NCBI GenBank assembly: GCA_937923625.1 | Contig: CALDTV010000012.1 | Coordinates: 1 to 60,072 of the forward strand | DNA from: an uncultured Alphaproteobacteria bacterium | GTDB taxonomy: Bacteria; Pseudomonadota; Alphaproteobacteria; Micavibrionales; Micavibrionaceae | Length of the DNA: 60,072 nt | Reading direction: 5' to 3' | Shown: piece by piece, positions 16,109-25,927 of the stretch | How the letters are laid out: each line of letters begins with the position of its first letter | Numbering within the stretch: position 1 is the stretch's first letter | Program-made: the position numbers and the translations under genes | Notes under the pieces: generated by a model | The model's input: only the letters and a program-made list of their open reading frames with translations | What the model was told of the DNA's origin: nothing | Database searches by the model: none

Positions 16109-16558
16109 TTGTCTAGCTTCAACATTGAAATTATTGCCGTGGGGCGTATGAAAAAGACGTCGGCTTTTGCCACATTGTTTGATGACTACACACGCCGCCT
16201 AAATGGTAAATTTAAGCTAATTGAGCTTGAAGGCAAATCCCAAGCAGATGAAAATCAGAAAATTATAGAAAAAATAGACCCTCACGCTGCGTTGGTTGTG
16301 ATGGATGAACGTGGAAAAGCTTTGGGTAGTGTGGCGTTATCAAAACAGCTTGAAAAACTACAACAGGCCAAAAGCGGTAAAATTCAATTTGTTTTAGGCG
16401 GTGCGGATGGCTTGCTGGATGATGTGCGCCAAAAAGCCGATTTATTGATGAGCTTTGGCAAACAAACTTGGCCGCACATGTTGGCGCGTGTGATGCTGTC
16501 AGAACAAGTATATAGAGCGCAACAAATCCTAGCCAACCACCCCTATCATCGTGAATAA
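16109..16558 (+). CDS. rlmH: 23S rRNA pseudouridine-1915 N3-methyltransferase RlmH
   Basis: A SPOUT-class methyltransferase modifying helix 69 of 23S rRNA. IEIIAVGRMKK opens the domain, FVLGGADGLLDDV is the AdoMet knot region, and the protein ends in NHPYHRE, the conserved C-terminus. I choose TTG at 16109 (MSSFNIEIIAVGR), with AAGGG about 10 bases before it, giving 149 residues. A TTG at 16076 would add 11 residues with no support. It forms an operon with rsfS and the envC-like gene (6 bases downstream). Confidence 0.93.
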   Translation: MSSFNIEIIAVGRMKKTSAFATLFDDYTRRLNGKFKLIELEGKSQADENQKIIEKIDPHAALVVMDERGKALGSVALSKQLEKLQQAKSGKIQFVLGGADGLLDDVRQKADLLMSFGKQTWPHMLARVMLSEQVYRAQQILANHPYHRE

Positions 16559-16564
16559 TGAGCT

Positions 16565-17740
16565 ATGCGATTCGTGTTATTCATATTTTTGCTGGTTTTT
16601 CCTTTGGGAGCTTTTGCCCAGAGTGCGCCGTCAGTTTTGCCGCCCAACCATCCTGTCCAAGATATTGAAGAAAAAAAGAAAGCAGCGCAAGCGCGTGAAA
16701 AAGCCTTAAGAGCCGAGTTAAAGCAAATTAGAGCGGAGGTTGAAGCCAAGCGTCAAAAAATGATTGGTGTTGCCAAAAAAATCAAAAAAAATGAAAAAGA
16801 ATTAATTGATTTAGAAACAAATATTGATGTGAAGCGCCAAGAACAACTTAAAATAGAAGCGCGTTTAAATAAGGACAAGGCCGCTATTTCCCGACTTATT
16901 TTAGCCTTAGAGCGTATGCGCCGTGTCCCACCCGAAGCAATGATTGCCCGCCCAGGCGCACCAATGAAAACGGCACAAAGTGCGATGTTATTACAAAGCA
17001 CCCTTCCACGTATTTATAACCATGCGGAACAATTAAAGCAGGACTTATCCAGTTTGGATGTCATTATGACGGAGCTAAAAGATAATCGCGCTTTGGTCGT
17101 GGAAACATCAAAAAAGTTGCAAGGGGACCATAAACAACTGGCGCAGCTTTTGAAATCGCGCGAAGGTCTTTACGATAAAACTTCCAAGGATGTTAAACGT
17201 CGACAAGCGGAGTTGCGAAAGATTTCAAAACAAGCGCGATCATTACGCGACTTGGTTGCCAAAATTGAGCGCAAGCAACGGGAAGAAGATAGTGCCGCTA
17301 AGGAATCAAGCAAAAGAGGCACACAAAAAGCCAGCTTTCGCGCGACGCCTGTGCCTAAATCGGGTGAAGCGCAATTGCCTATTTCTGGTGTGATTAAGGT
17401 TGGATACGGTCAAACAGATGAAATTGGCGCGCAATCAAAAGGCATAAGAATACAAGGCCGCGAAAACGCCTTAATTGTCGCCCCTATGGGGAGCGTTGTT
17501 GATTATGCTGGACCGTTTAAGGGATATGGAAAAATACTTATTCTGCGGCATCAAAAAGGCTATCACAGCCTTGTTGCAGGTTTGGATAAAATTGATACAG
17601 TGGTTGGCCGTTCGGTTTCCGCTGGAGAGCCAATTGGACAACTTGGTCTGGGGATAGACGGTGAGCCGCCAACGTTGTATTATGAGCTTCGATATAAAGG
17701 GAAACCCGTGAACCCTTCCAAAAAAATCTCAGGGCTTTAA
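16565..17740 (+). CDS. EnvC-like murein hydrolase activator (degenerate LytM/M23)
   Basis: A 391-residue periplasmic protein: signal peptide 1-18 (LGAFAQ), extended coiled coil about 35-265 with much Lys, Arg and Glu, then a LytM/M23 domain about 280-388 (IRIQGRENALIVAPMGSVV, KGYGKILILRH). In active M23 peptidases the end carries HxH. Here it is LYYELRYKGKPVNP, so a zinc ligand is missing, as in EnvC, which activates amidases rather than cutting the wall. Position between rlmH and ctpA is typical. Confidence 0.9.
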   Translation: MRFVLFIFLLVFPLGAFAQSAPSVLPPNHPVQDIEEKKKAAQAREKALRAELKQIRAEVEAKRQKMIGVAKKIKKNEKELIDLETNIDVKRQEQLKIEARLNKDKAAISRLILALERMRRVPPEAMIARPGAPMKTAQSAMLLQSTLPRIYNHAEQLKQDLSSLDVIMTELKDNRALVVETSKKLQGDHKQLAQLLKSREGLYDKTSKDVKRRQAELRKISKQARSLRDLVAKIERKQREEDSAAKESSKRGTQKASFRATPVPKSGEAQLPISGVIKVGYGQTDEIGAQSKGIRIQGRENALIVAPMGSVVDYAGPFKGYGKILILRHQKGYHSLVAGLDKIDTVVGRSVSAGEPIGQLGLGIDGEPPTLYYELRYKGKPVNPSKKISGL

Positions 17741-17764
17741 AAAATTTAAAAAAAGGTACGTTTT

Positions 17765-19114
17765 ATGCGCTTCTCATTCTTGTTACTAATTGTCTCTATT
17801 TTCATTCTGCCCAATTGCTCTTATGCGCAAGAAGAAAAAATGGCGGTAGAAGTTGAAAAAACAGCTGAAGAAAAAGCGGCTGAAACGTATCGTCAATTAG
17901 GGCTTTTTGGGGATGTGTTTGAACGTGTGCGTGCCCAATATGTCGAAGAAGTTGGCGACGAACAGCTTGTTGAAGACGCTGTGCAAGGAATGTTAAGCAG
18001 CCTTGATCCGCACTCATCTTATTTGGATGATGACGACTACAAAGATATGCAGGTGCAAACGCGCGGTGAGTTTGGTGGTTTGGGCATTGAAGTCACAATG
18101 GAAAATGGCTTTGTTAAAGTTGTCTCCCCCATTGATGACACACCCGCCTTTAAAGCTGGTATTAAAGCAGGTGATTTTGTCACGCATTTGGATGACGAGC
18201 CTGTGATGGGGCTTAGCTTATCCGAAGCTGTTGACAAAATGCGCGGCAAAGTCGGTGAGCCAATCATGCTAACAATTGTTCGTGAAGGTGCCGATGAGGC
18301 GATGGATATCGAAATTATCCGCGATAAAATTAAAATCCAATCCGTGCGAAGCCGCGTTGAGCAAGAAGATGTTGGTTATGTGCGTATTACAACTTTTAAT
18401 AGAAACACGATGCCCGGGCTTGAAAAAGCGATTGCTGATATCAAACAAGAAGCAGGCGATAAGCTTATTGGATATGTCGTGGATCTTCGTAATAATCCGG
18501 GCGGGTTGCTTGATCAAGCGATTTCGGTTTCTGATGCCTTTTTGGATAAAGGTGAAATTGTTTCAACGCGTGGCCGCAATGAAAGCGACACGAAACGCGA
18601 CAATGCCAAATTAGGTGATTTAACCAACGGTAAGCCGATCATTGTTTTAATTAATGGTGGATCTGCTTCTGCGTCTGAAATTGTTGCTGGAGCATTACAG
18701 GATCATCGTCGTGCTTTGGTTATTGGTGAGCAGTCTTTCGGTAAAGGCTCTGTGCAGACAATTGTCCCGCTTCCGGGGCATGGTGCAATGCGTTTGACAA
18801 CGGCGCGTTATTACACCCCTTCTGGTCGTTCGATCCAAGCCGAAGGCATTAAGCCTGACATTATTGTGAAGCCCGCAAAGCTTGAAGAATTAGCGAGCAG
18901 CTTTAAACGCACGCGTGAAGGTGATTTACGCGGGGCATTGAACAACGACACTAATGCCAATAAAAAACCAAGCGCGGCAAATGATAATTCCCCTGAAGGT
19001 GATAAAGAGGCCGAAGAGGAAAAAGATTATCAGCTTATTCGTGCGATTGATTTACTGCGCGGCGTTATCCTTTACGGTGAGCGCAGCTATAAAATGACAA
19101 AATCGGCAGAATAG
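17765..19114 (+). CDS. ctpA: Carboxy-terminal processing protease (S41)
   Basis: A 449-residue exported serine protease. Signal peptide 1-21, a PDZ domain (about 95-180, FGGLGIEVTMENGFVKVVSP), and an S41 core with DLRNNPGGLLDQA, the nucleophile region INGGSASASEIVAGALQD and the lysine of the dyad in GEQSFGKGSVQT. It trims C-termini of periplasmic proteins. It ends with a charged low-complexity tail. Seven bases separate it from the next gene. Confidence 0.96.
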   Translation: MRFSFLLLIVSIFILPNCSYAQEEKMAVEVEKTAEEKAAETYRQLGLFGDVFERVRAQYVEEVGDEQLVEDAVQGMLSSLDPHSSYLDDDDYKDMQVQTRGEFGGLGIEVTMENGFVKVVSPIDDTPAFKAGIKAGDFVTHLDDEPVMGLSLSEAVDKMRGKVGEPIMLTIVREGADEAMDIEIIRDKIKIQSVRSRVEQEDVGYVRITTFNRNTMPGLEKAIADIKQEAGDKLIGYVVDLRNNPGGLLDQAISVSDAFLDKGEIVSTRGRNESDTKRDNAKLGDLTNGKPIIVLINGGSASASEIVAGALQDHRRALVIGEQSFGKGSVQTIVPLPGHGAMRLTTARYYTPSGRSIQAEGIKPDIIVKPAKLEELASSFKRTREGDLRGALNNDTNANKKPSAANDNSPEGDKEAEEEKDYQLIRAIDLLRGVILYGERSYKMTKSAE

Positions 19115-19120
19115 CTTTTT

Positions 19121-20461
19121 ATGGCGGGGTTTGATGAACAGCTGAAAGAGGAAATGGCCAAGCGTGGCATAGATCACGCCGAGGATGATTTAGGCCGCGA
19201 CCTTGAAGCGCAAGAAGCCACCACAGAGGATCAAGAACGCCCCGCAAAGCTGAAAAAATTAAAAAAGAAGAAAAATAAAGCGGCATCTGAAAAGAAAAAA
19301 GAGGGTGATAAAAAGAAAATATTTTCTTTTGGCGCGTTTTTTCAAATTATTGGATTTGCATTTTTGCTTTTTGGCGCTCTAACCGCTTGGGCGGCTTTTA
19401 AGGCCGAAGATACCGCAAAAAAAGTTCAAGAAAATCTACCCTCAAAAACAGCCATTGTAACAAGGGGCCTTGGTGGAAATACTTTAGAGCAACAACAAAC
19501 ATTGACGATGCCGCCTGTTGTGAAACAACAAGTTGACAATGAAGATGGGAGCAATGATGCCGTTGAAAATGCGGTGAATACCCCAAAATCAGAGGCGCAA
19601 AATACGCCCGCGCAGTCTGCTGTCAAAAATCCTGCAAAAGATAATAATCTGAAACGCAATAAAAATGGCCTTGTCCCTGCGCCAGTGGTTGGCTTATTCG
19701 AAGCCTCAGATAACGGCTTGCTTCCGATTATTCGTCAGTCTGATAAATTGACGGCATTTGAGGCTTATAAGCGTCCTTTCGTGCGCGATTCAAATAAGAT
19801 TTTATTATCAGTTGTGATAGCGGATGTTGGAGTTTCTAAGAGCTCGCTTGCGGCTATTGCCAAAGGTTTTTCGCCTGATGTCACGCTTGCTTTTTCCCCA
19901 TACGCGGCGGATATAAAAACTCAAATTGATTTGGTGCGTGAAAATGGTCACGAAATTTGGCTGACCCTGCCAATGGAAACAAAAGAATATCCTTTGCATG
20001 ATCCGGGGCCGTCAACATTGCTGTTAAATGCCAGTGTGTCACAAAATAAAAGGCGGCTGGATCAAACTCTTTCCAGTGGCACGGGATATGTTGGTGTTGT
20101 CACGCAAAAAGGCCATCGTTTCCGCCCTGAAGACGCGACAACAAACCCGTCCATTAAAGAGATATTTGAGCGCGGTTTGGCTATAGTTGATAGCAACACA
20201 GGCGCAGATAATTTTGTCGCAAACCTTGCGGAACGTGAAAATTACAAAACCGCCCAAAATAATTTTTGGCTAGATGATAATATAACGCCCTTGGCGCTTA
20301 ACCGCAGGATTAGGCAAATTATTGATTATGGACAAATGAACAAGCATGTTGTGGTGATGATGCGCCCCTACCCCGCAAGCTTAAAGGCTGTTCAAAAATT
20401 TTTGAAATCAGAAGCGGCAAAGGATTTTCAATTAGCTCCTTTGTCAGCGCAAATCAAATAA
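19121..20461 (+). CDS. Divergent polysaccharide deacetylase family protein (YibQ type)
   Basis: A 446-residue protein: a cytoplasmic Lys/Glu-rich segment (1-66), one membrane helix (about 68-90, FGAFFQIIGFAFLLFGALTA), a Gln/Asn/Pro linker, and a C-terminal domain from about 225 (ILLSVVIADVGVSKSSLAAI, TLAFSPYAADIKTQID, HEIWLTLPMETKEYP, VVVMMRPYPASLKAV). This matches divergent polysaccharide deacetylases of the YibQ/DUF610 type, which lack an obvious deacetylase metal triad. It likely acts on the envelope. It is the standard neighbour between ctpA and rppH. Confidence 0.85.
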   Translation: MAGFDEQLKEEMAKRGIDHAEDDLGRDLEAQEATTEDQERPAKLKKLKKKKNKAASEKKKEGDKKKIFSFGAFFQIIGFAFLLFGALTAWAAFKAEDTAKKVQENLPSKTAIVTRGLGGNTLEQQQTLTMPPVVKQQVDNEDGSNDAVENAVNTPKSEAQNTPAQSAVKNPAKDNNLKRNKNGLVPAPVVGLFEASDNGLLPIIRQSDKLTAFEAYKRPFVRDSNKILLSVVIADVGVSKSSLAAIAKGFSPDVTLAFSPYAADIKTQIDLVRENGHEIWLTLPMETKEYPLHDPGPSTLLLNASVSQNKRRLDQTLSSGTGYVGVVTQKGHRFRPEDATTNPSIKEIFERGLAIVDSNTGADNFVANLAERENYKTAQNNFWLDDNITPLALNRRIRQIIDYGQMNKHVVVMMRPYPASLKAVQKFLKSEAAKDFQLAPLSAQIK

Positions 20462-20474
20462 GGATATTGCCTCA

Positions 20475-20930
20475 ATGAATAATTATCGCCCATGTGTCGG
20501 GATTGCGCTGTTTAACAAAGATGGAAAAGTCTTTGTCGGGGAGCGTATTGACACCCCTGGTGCATGGCAAATGCCGCAAGGCGGAATTGATCCCGATGAG
20601 GATTTGGAAGTCGCCGCCTTTCGTGAGCTCAAAGAAGAAATCGGCACAAATAAAGCCACGATTTTAAAAATCCACGATGAAAAAATCCGTTATGAATTAC
20701 CAACAGAGCTAGCCCAAAAACATTGGAACGGCAAATATATAGGGCAAGAACAAACATGGATCGCCATGCGCTTTAACGGCGAAGATAGTGACATTGTCCT
20801 TGATGCCGATGACCACCCAGAATTCGCTAAATGGCAATGGGTAAACCTTCCTGATACGCTTGACCTGATCGTGCCATTTAAGCGCAAGAGCTATTCGATA
20901 TTAATCGATGTCTTTAAAGAGTTTACTTAA
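20475..20930 (+). CDS. rppH: RNA pyrophosphohydrolase
   Basis: A 151-residue Nudix enzyme that removes the 5' pyrophosphate of mRNAs to start decay. The Nudix box is complete: Gly36, Glu42, Arg50-Glu51 and Glu54-Glu55 in the stretch from GGIDPDEDLEV to FRELKEEIG. The N-terminus YRPCVGIALFNKDGKVFVG and the LVPFKR-like C-terminal motif (IVPFKRKSY) fit RppH rather than generic Nudix proteins. It is the last gene of the plus-strand block and converges with tolB. Confidence 0.95.
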   Translation: MNNYRPCVGIALFNKDGKVFVGERIDTPGAWQMPQGGIDPDEDLEVAAFRELKEEIGTNKATILKIHDEKIRYELPTELAQKHWNGKYIGQEQTWIAMRFNGEDSDIVLDADDHPEFAKWQWVNLPDTLDLIVPFKRKSYSILIDVFKEFT

Positions 20931-20997
20931 AAAAATTACTCGTCGCCTAAATGATCCTTTCGAAGTGATGCATAATTATATGAATGGGCTTTTAGGA

Positions 20998-22311
20998 TTA
21001 AGGATTCAACGGACTCCATGCGGGATCTGATGCGCCTGATGGGGTTTTAAGGATGCGTTCATTGTATCCCGTTAAATCAATCGTATAGAGCTTGGCGGTA
21101 CGCCCACCCTTTCCTGATCGGCTTTCCTTGAAATAAGTTAGCACGCGGCCGTTGGGTGACCAGCTAGGCCCTTCAACATGGAATGCTTTGGTAATCAAAC
21201 GCTCACCTGACCCATCAGGGCGGATAACCCCAATGTAAAATTGCCCGCCTTGCATTTTTGTAAAAGCAATCAAGTCACCACGGGGCGACCATACAGGGTT
21301 GGCGTAGCGTCCTTTGCCAAAAGTGATGCGTTCCGCATTACCGCCATTACGATCCATTACATATAATTGTTGCGCCCCACCACGGTCAGATTCAAACACA
21401 ATCTGTTGCGCCGTTGGTGAGTATGATGGTGCGGTGTCAATGCCGCTATTGGTGGTTAAACGCCTGCTTTCACGGCTACGAAGATCAAGCTCATGAATAT
21501 CAGTATTACCATTTTTCGATAGGCTCATAATAACTTTATTACCATCAGGCGAAAAGCGAGGCGCAAAGGTCATCCCTGGAAAATTTCCCAGCACTTCTTG
21601 TTGCCCTGTATCAATATTATAAAGATATACGCGCGGCTTACCGCCCTTATAGGACATGTAAGTAATTTCTTGCGCCGAAGGGGAAAAGCGCGGTGTTAAA
21701 ACCAGCTCCCCTGCGGGGGATAAATAACGGTGGTTCGCACCATCTTGGTCCATAATTGCCAGACGTTTAATACGGCTCGTGGCGGGGCCGCTTTCGGAGA
21801 TATAAACAATGCGAGTGTCAAAATACCCTTCCTCGCCCGTAATGCGTTTATAAATTTCATCCGAAATAATATGCGCAATACGGCGCCAATTTTGTGGCGT
21901 GGTCATGTACGCCATGCCTGTTAATTGCTGTTGAGAGAAAACGTCCCACAAACGAAATTCAACCCGCGTGCGTCCATCATCGGTTTTTGTAACAGTACCC
22001 GAAACCAATGCTTGGGCGTTAATGGCGCGCCACTCACCAAAACGCGGCTGATCTGCCTCTATCGATTCTGGTGTTTGGATAAAGTTGTTGGGGCTTAAAG
22101 GTTCAAAAAGGCCAGAGTTTTGCAAGTTGCGCGCAACAATCGCGGGCACATCTTTTGCAAGTTGCTCTTCTTCTGGCGATTGCGCGGAGAATTTACTAAC
22201 GGCAATGGGTAAGGATTGTGCGGACCCTGCGGTAACCGCGGGCGCTTGAATTTGTGCCTGCGCTTGCGTGGCAAAAAACAGAACAAGGATAAATAGCGAA
22301 AAACGTCTCAT
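20998..22311 (-). CDS. tolB: Tol-Pal system beta-propeller protein TolB
   Basis: A 437-residue periplasmic protein: signal peptide 1-19 (TQAQAQ), N-terminal alpha/beta domain (about 25-150), then a six-bladed propeller with repeated [29 protein letters not shown] and [14 protein letters not shown] stretches. TolB bridges Pal and the TolA/colicin machinery and helps outer-membrane constriction. It is the last gene of the tolQRAB set. No pal follows in the window, since the convergent rppH is next. Confidence 0.96.
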   Translation of the reverse strand: MRRFSLFILVLFFATQAQAQIQAPAVTAGSAQSLPIAVSKFSAQSPEEEQLAKDVPAIVARNLQNSGLFEPLSPNNFIQTPESIEADQPRFGEWRAINAQALVSGTVTKTDDGRTRVEFRLWDVFSQQQLTGMAYMTTPQNWRRIAHIISDEIYKRITGEEGYFDTRIVYISESGPATSRIKRLAIMDQDGANHRYLSPAGELVLTPRFSPSAQEITYMSYKGGKPRVYLYNIDTGQQEVLGNFPGMTFAPRFSPDGNKVIMSLSKNGNTDIHELDLRSRESRRLTTNSGIDTAPSYSPTAQQIVFESDRGGAQQLYVMDRNGGNAERITFGKGRYANPVWSPRGDLIAFTKMQGGQFYIGVIRPDGSGERLITKAFHVEGPSWSPNGRVLTYFKESRSGKGGRTAKLYTIDLTGYNERILKTPSGASDPAWSPLNP

Positions 22312-22333
22312 GAATAAAAACTCCTATTGGTAC

Positions 22334-23248
22334 TTAAGTAACATTACTGGGGTCGAAAGGCACTTCAATATATTGATCTTTCCAGACCTCATATTTGTTT
22401 ACTGGTAAATCGAGCGGCGAACAATTGGGGTGATAAACAGCCCGTCTTGCACTTTCGGCCAAGGCACGGAAGGCAGGATCATTGCCCATACGCCATTGAT
22501 CGGCAATTTCCACTTTGCGCACGGATCTATCTGCATTCGCCCAGATACGTACTTTAACAAGCATATTATTGACATCCTTCGCACCGATGGGGATTTCCCA
22601 ACATCCTACCAGTTGATTGGTGAGTGAGCTTAGCTCATTTTGTGTCATATATTCCGCAAAGGGGGCATCTGGGGCTTGTTCGGCGGCACCCTCCCCGTTT
22701 GTATTGCTCTCTTCTGATGGCTCTGATTCTTGCAAATTTTTCATCAGCGAGGCCAAAGGATCAACATCTGGCACAACGACCTCTTCTTTCACCGCTTCAG
22801 GTTCTGGCTTTGGCTCTTCCTTCTTTTTAGGGGGCTCAGGCTTTTTTAAAATCTTTGATGGAGGCGGTGGTGTGGTCGGTTTGGGGGGTGTTTTCTTCAC
22901 CTTCTCAACGGGTTTTTCAATTGGCTTTTCAAGAGGGGCAATTTTAGGCGGTGTTTTAACATCCACTTTTGGTGGCGCTTTTATTTTTTCAGATTTCTTT
23001 GGCTCTTCCTTAGGCTTATCAGGTACAGGAACAATGCGATTTGGCTTTTTATCGGTGGTGGTTAAATCTGCGGGGTTAATAATTTCTACCGCGATAGGTT
23101 GCGGCGGCAAAATAACGGGCTTTGAAATCATCGGCAATCCAAACGCCCCCGCAAATACCACAGAAATATGAAGCAACGCCGATAAAATCAGCGCCATTTT
23201 CATGCCTTTGGATAAGGATATTTCGTCAGTGGTGAAGGGACTCGCCAT
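22334..23248 (-). CDS. tolA: TolA-type energy transducer
   Basis: A 304-residue protein with an N-terminal membrane anchor (about 17-40, MALILSALLHISVVFAGAFG), a long Pro/Lys/Glu periplasmic stalk (about 60-160) and a globular C-terminus (about 205-304) with the alphaproteobacterial TolA pattern: VGCWEIPIGAKD, VKVRIWANADRSV, AESARRAVYHPNCSPLDLP, with two cysteines. It couples the inner-membrane proton motor TolQR to the outer membrane. The large open frame on the opposite strand (22617-23171) is a shadow of the Pro-rich stalk. Confidence 0.93.
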   Translation of the reverse strand: MASPFTTDEISLSKGMKMALILSALLHISVVFAGAFGLPMISKPVILPPQPIAVEIINPADLTTTDKKPNRIVPVPDKPKEEPKKSEKIKAPPKVDVKTPPKIAPLEKPIEKPVEKVKKTPPKPTTPPPPSKILKKPEPPKKKEEPKPEPEAVKEEVVVPDVDPLASLMKNLQESEPSEESNTNGEGAAEQAPDAPFAEYMTQNELSSLTNQLVGCWEIPIGAKDVNNMLVKVRIWANADRSVRKVEIADQWRMGNDPAFRALAESARRAVYHPNCSPLDLPVNKYEVWKDQYIEVPFDPSNVT

Positions 23249-23269
23249 GAAGGGAAAATTAATCCTGTT

Positions 23270-23710
23270 TTATGGCGAATTTGTGGAGCTATTGGAAATC
23301 AATGCCACCTTACGAAAACCCGCGCCATTAATCGCGCCAAGAACCCCCATCACATCCCCATAATCCATGGATTGATCCGCACGGATATAAATACGGCGAT
23401 CTGGATCATTATTGGTCAATGACCCAAGAAGCGCGACCAAACGCGCCTGTTTGACTTCGGTTTCACCAACGTAAATCGTGCCATTTTTCTCAATACTTAC
23501 TTCAAGTGGTTTATTATCTTCATCGGCTAAAGCCTTGGCATCGCTATCAGGAAGGTCGATGGGCACACCAGAGGTTAGCAACGGTGCCGCCACCATAAAC
23601 ACCACCAGCAAAACCATCATAACATCGACAAATGGCGTTACGTTGATCTCTGCCATGGGTTTGTAACCGCGCCCGCCGCTGTTATTGCCGCTATTTAAAT
23701 TTGCGCCCAT
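23270..23710 (-). CDS. tolR: TolR, ExbD/TolR family
   Basis: A 146-residue single-span protein. EINVTPFVDVMMVLLVVFMVA carries the proton-path aspartate, followed by a periplasmic domain (IEKNGTIYVGETEV, IYIRADQSMDYGDVMGVL). The frame opens further upstream to 23755, overlapping tolQ. The ATG at 23710, one base after the tolQ stop, gives the usual TolR length and fits translational coupling. Confidence 0.95.
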   Translation of the reverse strand: MGANLNSGNNSGGRGYKPMAEINVTPFVDVMMVLLVVFMVAAPLLTSGVPIDLPDSDAKALADEDNKPLEVSIEKNGTIYVGETEVKQARLVALLGSLTNNDPDRRIYIRADQSMDYGDVMGVLGAINGAGFRKVALISNSSTNSP

Positions 23711-23711
23711 T

Positions 23712-24479
23712 TTATCTTGCCCCTTTGACGCCGCGACCACGATCTTGGCTTTCAAGATGACGGGATAAAATTGCCGTAAATTCCGTCACAAAGCCATCTA
23801 GCCGCGCGGCATAACGCCCAAGACGGTTGCTATAGCCATTATAAGCCACAACCGCAGGAATCGCCGCCACAAGGCCAAGCGCTGTCGCAAATAGCGCTTC
23901 GGCAATGCCGGGCGCAACCACCGCAAGCGAGGTGTTATTGCTCTGTGCGATGGCGGTAAAACTATTCATGATTCCCCAAACCGTACCAAATAGCCCGATG
24001 AACGGCGCGGTTGAGCCAACGGTGGCCAAAAATGTCATGCCGCGTTCCAAACGTTGCATTTCACGCCCGATGGTCACGGTCATGGCACGTTCAACACGTT
24101 GACGCAGGCTGGCTTGCAGTTCTTCTTTGTCTGGCAAACCGTTTGAGACAGTATTTTGCCATTCTTCCATGCCCGCAGAAAATGTTTTCAATAGTGGGTC
24201 GCGTGGGCTTTTTTTAATGCGTTGATAAAGCTTATCAAGCGGCTCACCTGACCAAAAAGCATCTTCGAATTTTCTGGCGCGTTTGGTTAATTTTGATATC
24301 ACAGAGCGTTTTTCAAAAATAATCGCCCAGCACCAAACCGATGCCACCGCCAACATAATCATGACGGCTTTAACAATCAGATCTGCCTGCATAAACAAGC
24401 CAATCATGCTCATATCGTGGACATCAACGCTGCCCGCTAAGTTTATAGAATCAACCACACGGTCGGGAGTATTTTGCAT
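23712..24479 (-). CDS. tolQ: TolQ, MotA/TolQ/ExbB proton channel
   Basis: A 255-residue protein with three membrane segments (about 27-48, 145-168 and 185-205) and the family core [25 protein letters not shown] followed by [21 protein letters not shown]. It forms the ring around the TolR dimer. It starts two bases after ybgC ends and is followed directly by tolR. Confidence 0.96.
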   Translation of the reverse strand: MQNTPDRVVDSINLAGSVDVHDMSMIGLFMQADLIVKAVMIMLAVASVWCWAIIFEKRSVISKLTKRARKFEDAFWSGEPLDKLYQRIKKSPRDPLLKTFSAGMEEWQNTVSNGLPDKEELQASLRQRVERAMTVTIGREMQRLERGMTFLATVGSTAPFIGLFGTVWGIMNSFTAIAQSNNTSLAVVAPGIAEALFATALGLVAAIPAVVAYNGYSNRLGRYAARLDGFVTEFTAILSRHLESQDRGRGVKGAR

Positions 24480-24481
24480 TT

Positions 24482-24901
24482 TTACGCCTTTTCTAAATAA
24501 TCTTTAAATTTATCCCGCAAATCTTCGGGGATACGGGCGGGCTTGCCGCCTTTATCAATACAGACGATGGTAACATCCATCTTAAATACGTCGATATTTT
24601 GACCATTATTGTCCATTGTGATGGCCTGTTCCATCAAAAAAGAAGAGTTCTTCATAGCTTTTACATGGGTGTGAACGGTCAACAGATCATCCAGCCGTAC
24701 CATTTTTAGATATTCTGCATCCAAATGCCGCACAACAAAGCCAACCCCTGTTTTTTCAAATACCTCAGAGGCAGGCACACCCAAATCCCGTAACATGTCG
24801 GAGCGCCCCCGCTCACAAAAGCAAATAAAGTTCGCATGATACATAATCCCACCCGCATCGGTGTCTTCATAATAAACGCGGAAATCAACGGAGTGTTTCA
24901 T
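24482..24901 (-). CDS. ybgC: YbgC-type acyl-CoA thioesterase
   Basis: A 139-residue hot-dog fold enzyme. The catalytic motif [15 protein letters not shown] carries Asp15. YbgC/4HBT-type proteins hydrolyse acyl-CoA and commonly precede tolQ. Its ATG overlaps the stop of the upstream YgjV-like gene (ATGA at 24901-24898), so the inserted membrane genes are translationally tied into the tol operon. Confidence 0.95.
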   Translation of the reverse strand: MKHSVDFRVYYEDTDAGGIMYHANFICFCERGRSDMLRDLGVPASEVFEKTGVGFVVRHLDAEYLKMVRLDDLLTVHTHVKAMKNSSFLMEQAITMDNNGQNIDVFKMDVTIVCIDKGGKPARIPEDLRDKFKDYLEKA

Positions 24902-25419
24902 AGGGAAGCCTTTTTCTTGTTATGTTTTAATCTGCTAATAGTTATTAAATTCAAAATAATCGATGTTAATTCTGTCAGAATTTGGCCTATAGATTGGAAT
25001 TTTATACCATAAGCCAACCAACCAAAAGAGCCAATTAAGCGACAGTATCGCATAGATATTCCAGAAAGTTTAAACATTGAAAAACTTCCTAAGAGAGAGC
25101 AGAAAATTGGTAACAAATCATAGTAAGTTTCAAAAACAACAAAACCGATAACGATGCTTATAGACATAAATACAATCATCAAATTAGTTGATTTGTGAAA
25201 TTTAATTGATGTTCCAACGCGTAATAAATTGAGTAAATTAATAGCCATACCGGCATTGGCGTCCATCAAGAAAAAATGTGTCGCAAAAAGTAAATTTGCC
25301 GTCATAAGGCAAATTTTTAAATAAATATCTTGTTTTTGATAGTAAGAGAAAATCATAAACCCACTGGCAACAACGCCAATGGCCTGAGCAATAAAACCGT
25401 AGGAAAGAAAATCAAACAT
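24898..25419 (-). CDS. YgjV-family inner membrane protein, copy 3
   Basis: A 173-residue hydrophobic protein with about five or six membrane spans. YgjV-family features are visible: LLFATHFFLMDANAGMAINLLN near residues 42-62, an arginine after a conserved NLLR, LLPIFCSLLGSFSMFKLSGI followed by SMRYCRLIGSFGWLAYGI, and a final SIGQILTELTS then TISRLK segment. Function is not known for the family. It overlaps copy 2 by 8 bases and ybgC by 4. It differs from the others in having SIGQ rather than SIGG. Confidence 0.82.
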   Translation of the reverse strand: MFDFLSYGFIAQAIGVVASGFMIFSYYQKQDIYLKICLMTANLLFATHFFLMDANAGMAINLLNLLRVGTSIKFHKSTNLMIVFMSISIVIGFVVFETYYDLLPIFCSLLGSFSMFKLSGISMRYCRLIGSFGWLAYGIKFQSIGQILTELTSIILNLITISRLKHNKKKASL

Positions 25420-25927
25420 TTTCTGAATTCCTTTTGTCCATATGAAGCCTTATGACTGTTGTTGATGAGATAAAAAATAATATGACGGAGTTTATCGTTC
25501 CGCCGATTGAGCCGAAATAAAGATTATGTATGATCCAAAGTAATGTTGCGATGACAACAAGCATTCTAAATTTTATACCGCCCAACAAAAACATTCCAAT
25601 ACAGGTTAAAAATGCGGCTATAACAGGCAACAGATCAATAACAGATTCATAAGTGAAAATGGCAATGCATAAGTATAATAAAACAAAAACATAAAACATG
25701 TTTTTTGATTTGAACAAATAAATGGATGACACATTTCTTATCGCGTTCACAACGCAAACAGCTGCCGCGGCAAAAGCGCCGAGCATGAAAAAATGCACGG
25801 TAAAAATAACAGAGGAAACAGTTAGAATAGTTTTCGTTTTAACATCAGACTTTATGCCATAGCCCAAAATTAAAACAAAGCTAGCGACATATCCCAATAT
25901 TTGTTCAAAAGAAAGCCAATCGCTCAA
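25412..25927 (-). CDS. YgjV-family inner membrane protein, copy 2
   Basis: A 171-residue multi-span protein, homologous along its length with both neighbours: IFTVHFFMLGAFAAAAVCVVN, NAIRNVSS, LLPVIAAFLTCIGMFLLGGI, WIIHNLYFGSIGGTINSV and TTVIRL. Of the three copies it looks closest to E. coli YgjV (HFFLLGTYPAG and WVIHNFWAGSIGGT, from memory). It overlaps copy 1 by ATGA and copy 3 by 8 bases. Confidence 0.82.
   Translation of the reverse strand: MSDWLSFEQILGYVASFVLILGYGIKSDVKTKTILTVSSVIFTVHFFMLGAFAAAAVCVVNAIRNVSSIYLFKSKNMFYVFVLLYLCIAIFTYESVIDLLPVIAAFLTCIGMFLLGGIKFRMLVVIATLLWIIHNLYFGSIGGTINSVILFFISSTTVIRLHMDKRNSENV

Noticed and set aside
22617-23171. 184-codon plus-strand frame rich in Ser, Gly and Phe
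   Set aside because: It is antisense to the Pro/Lys-rich stalk of TolA, whose codon bias produces a long opposite frame. It has no family features.
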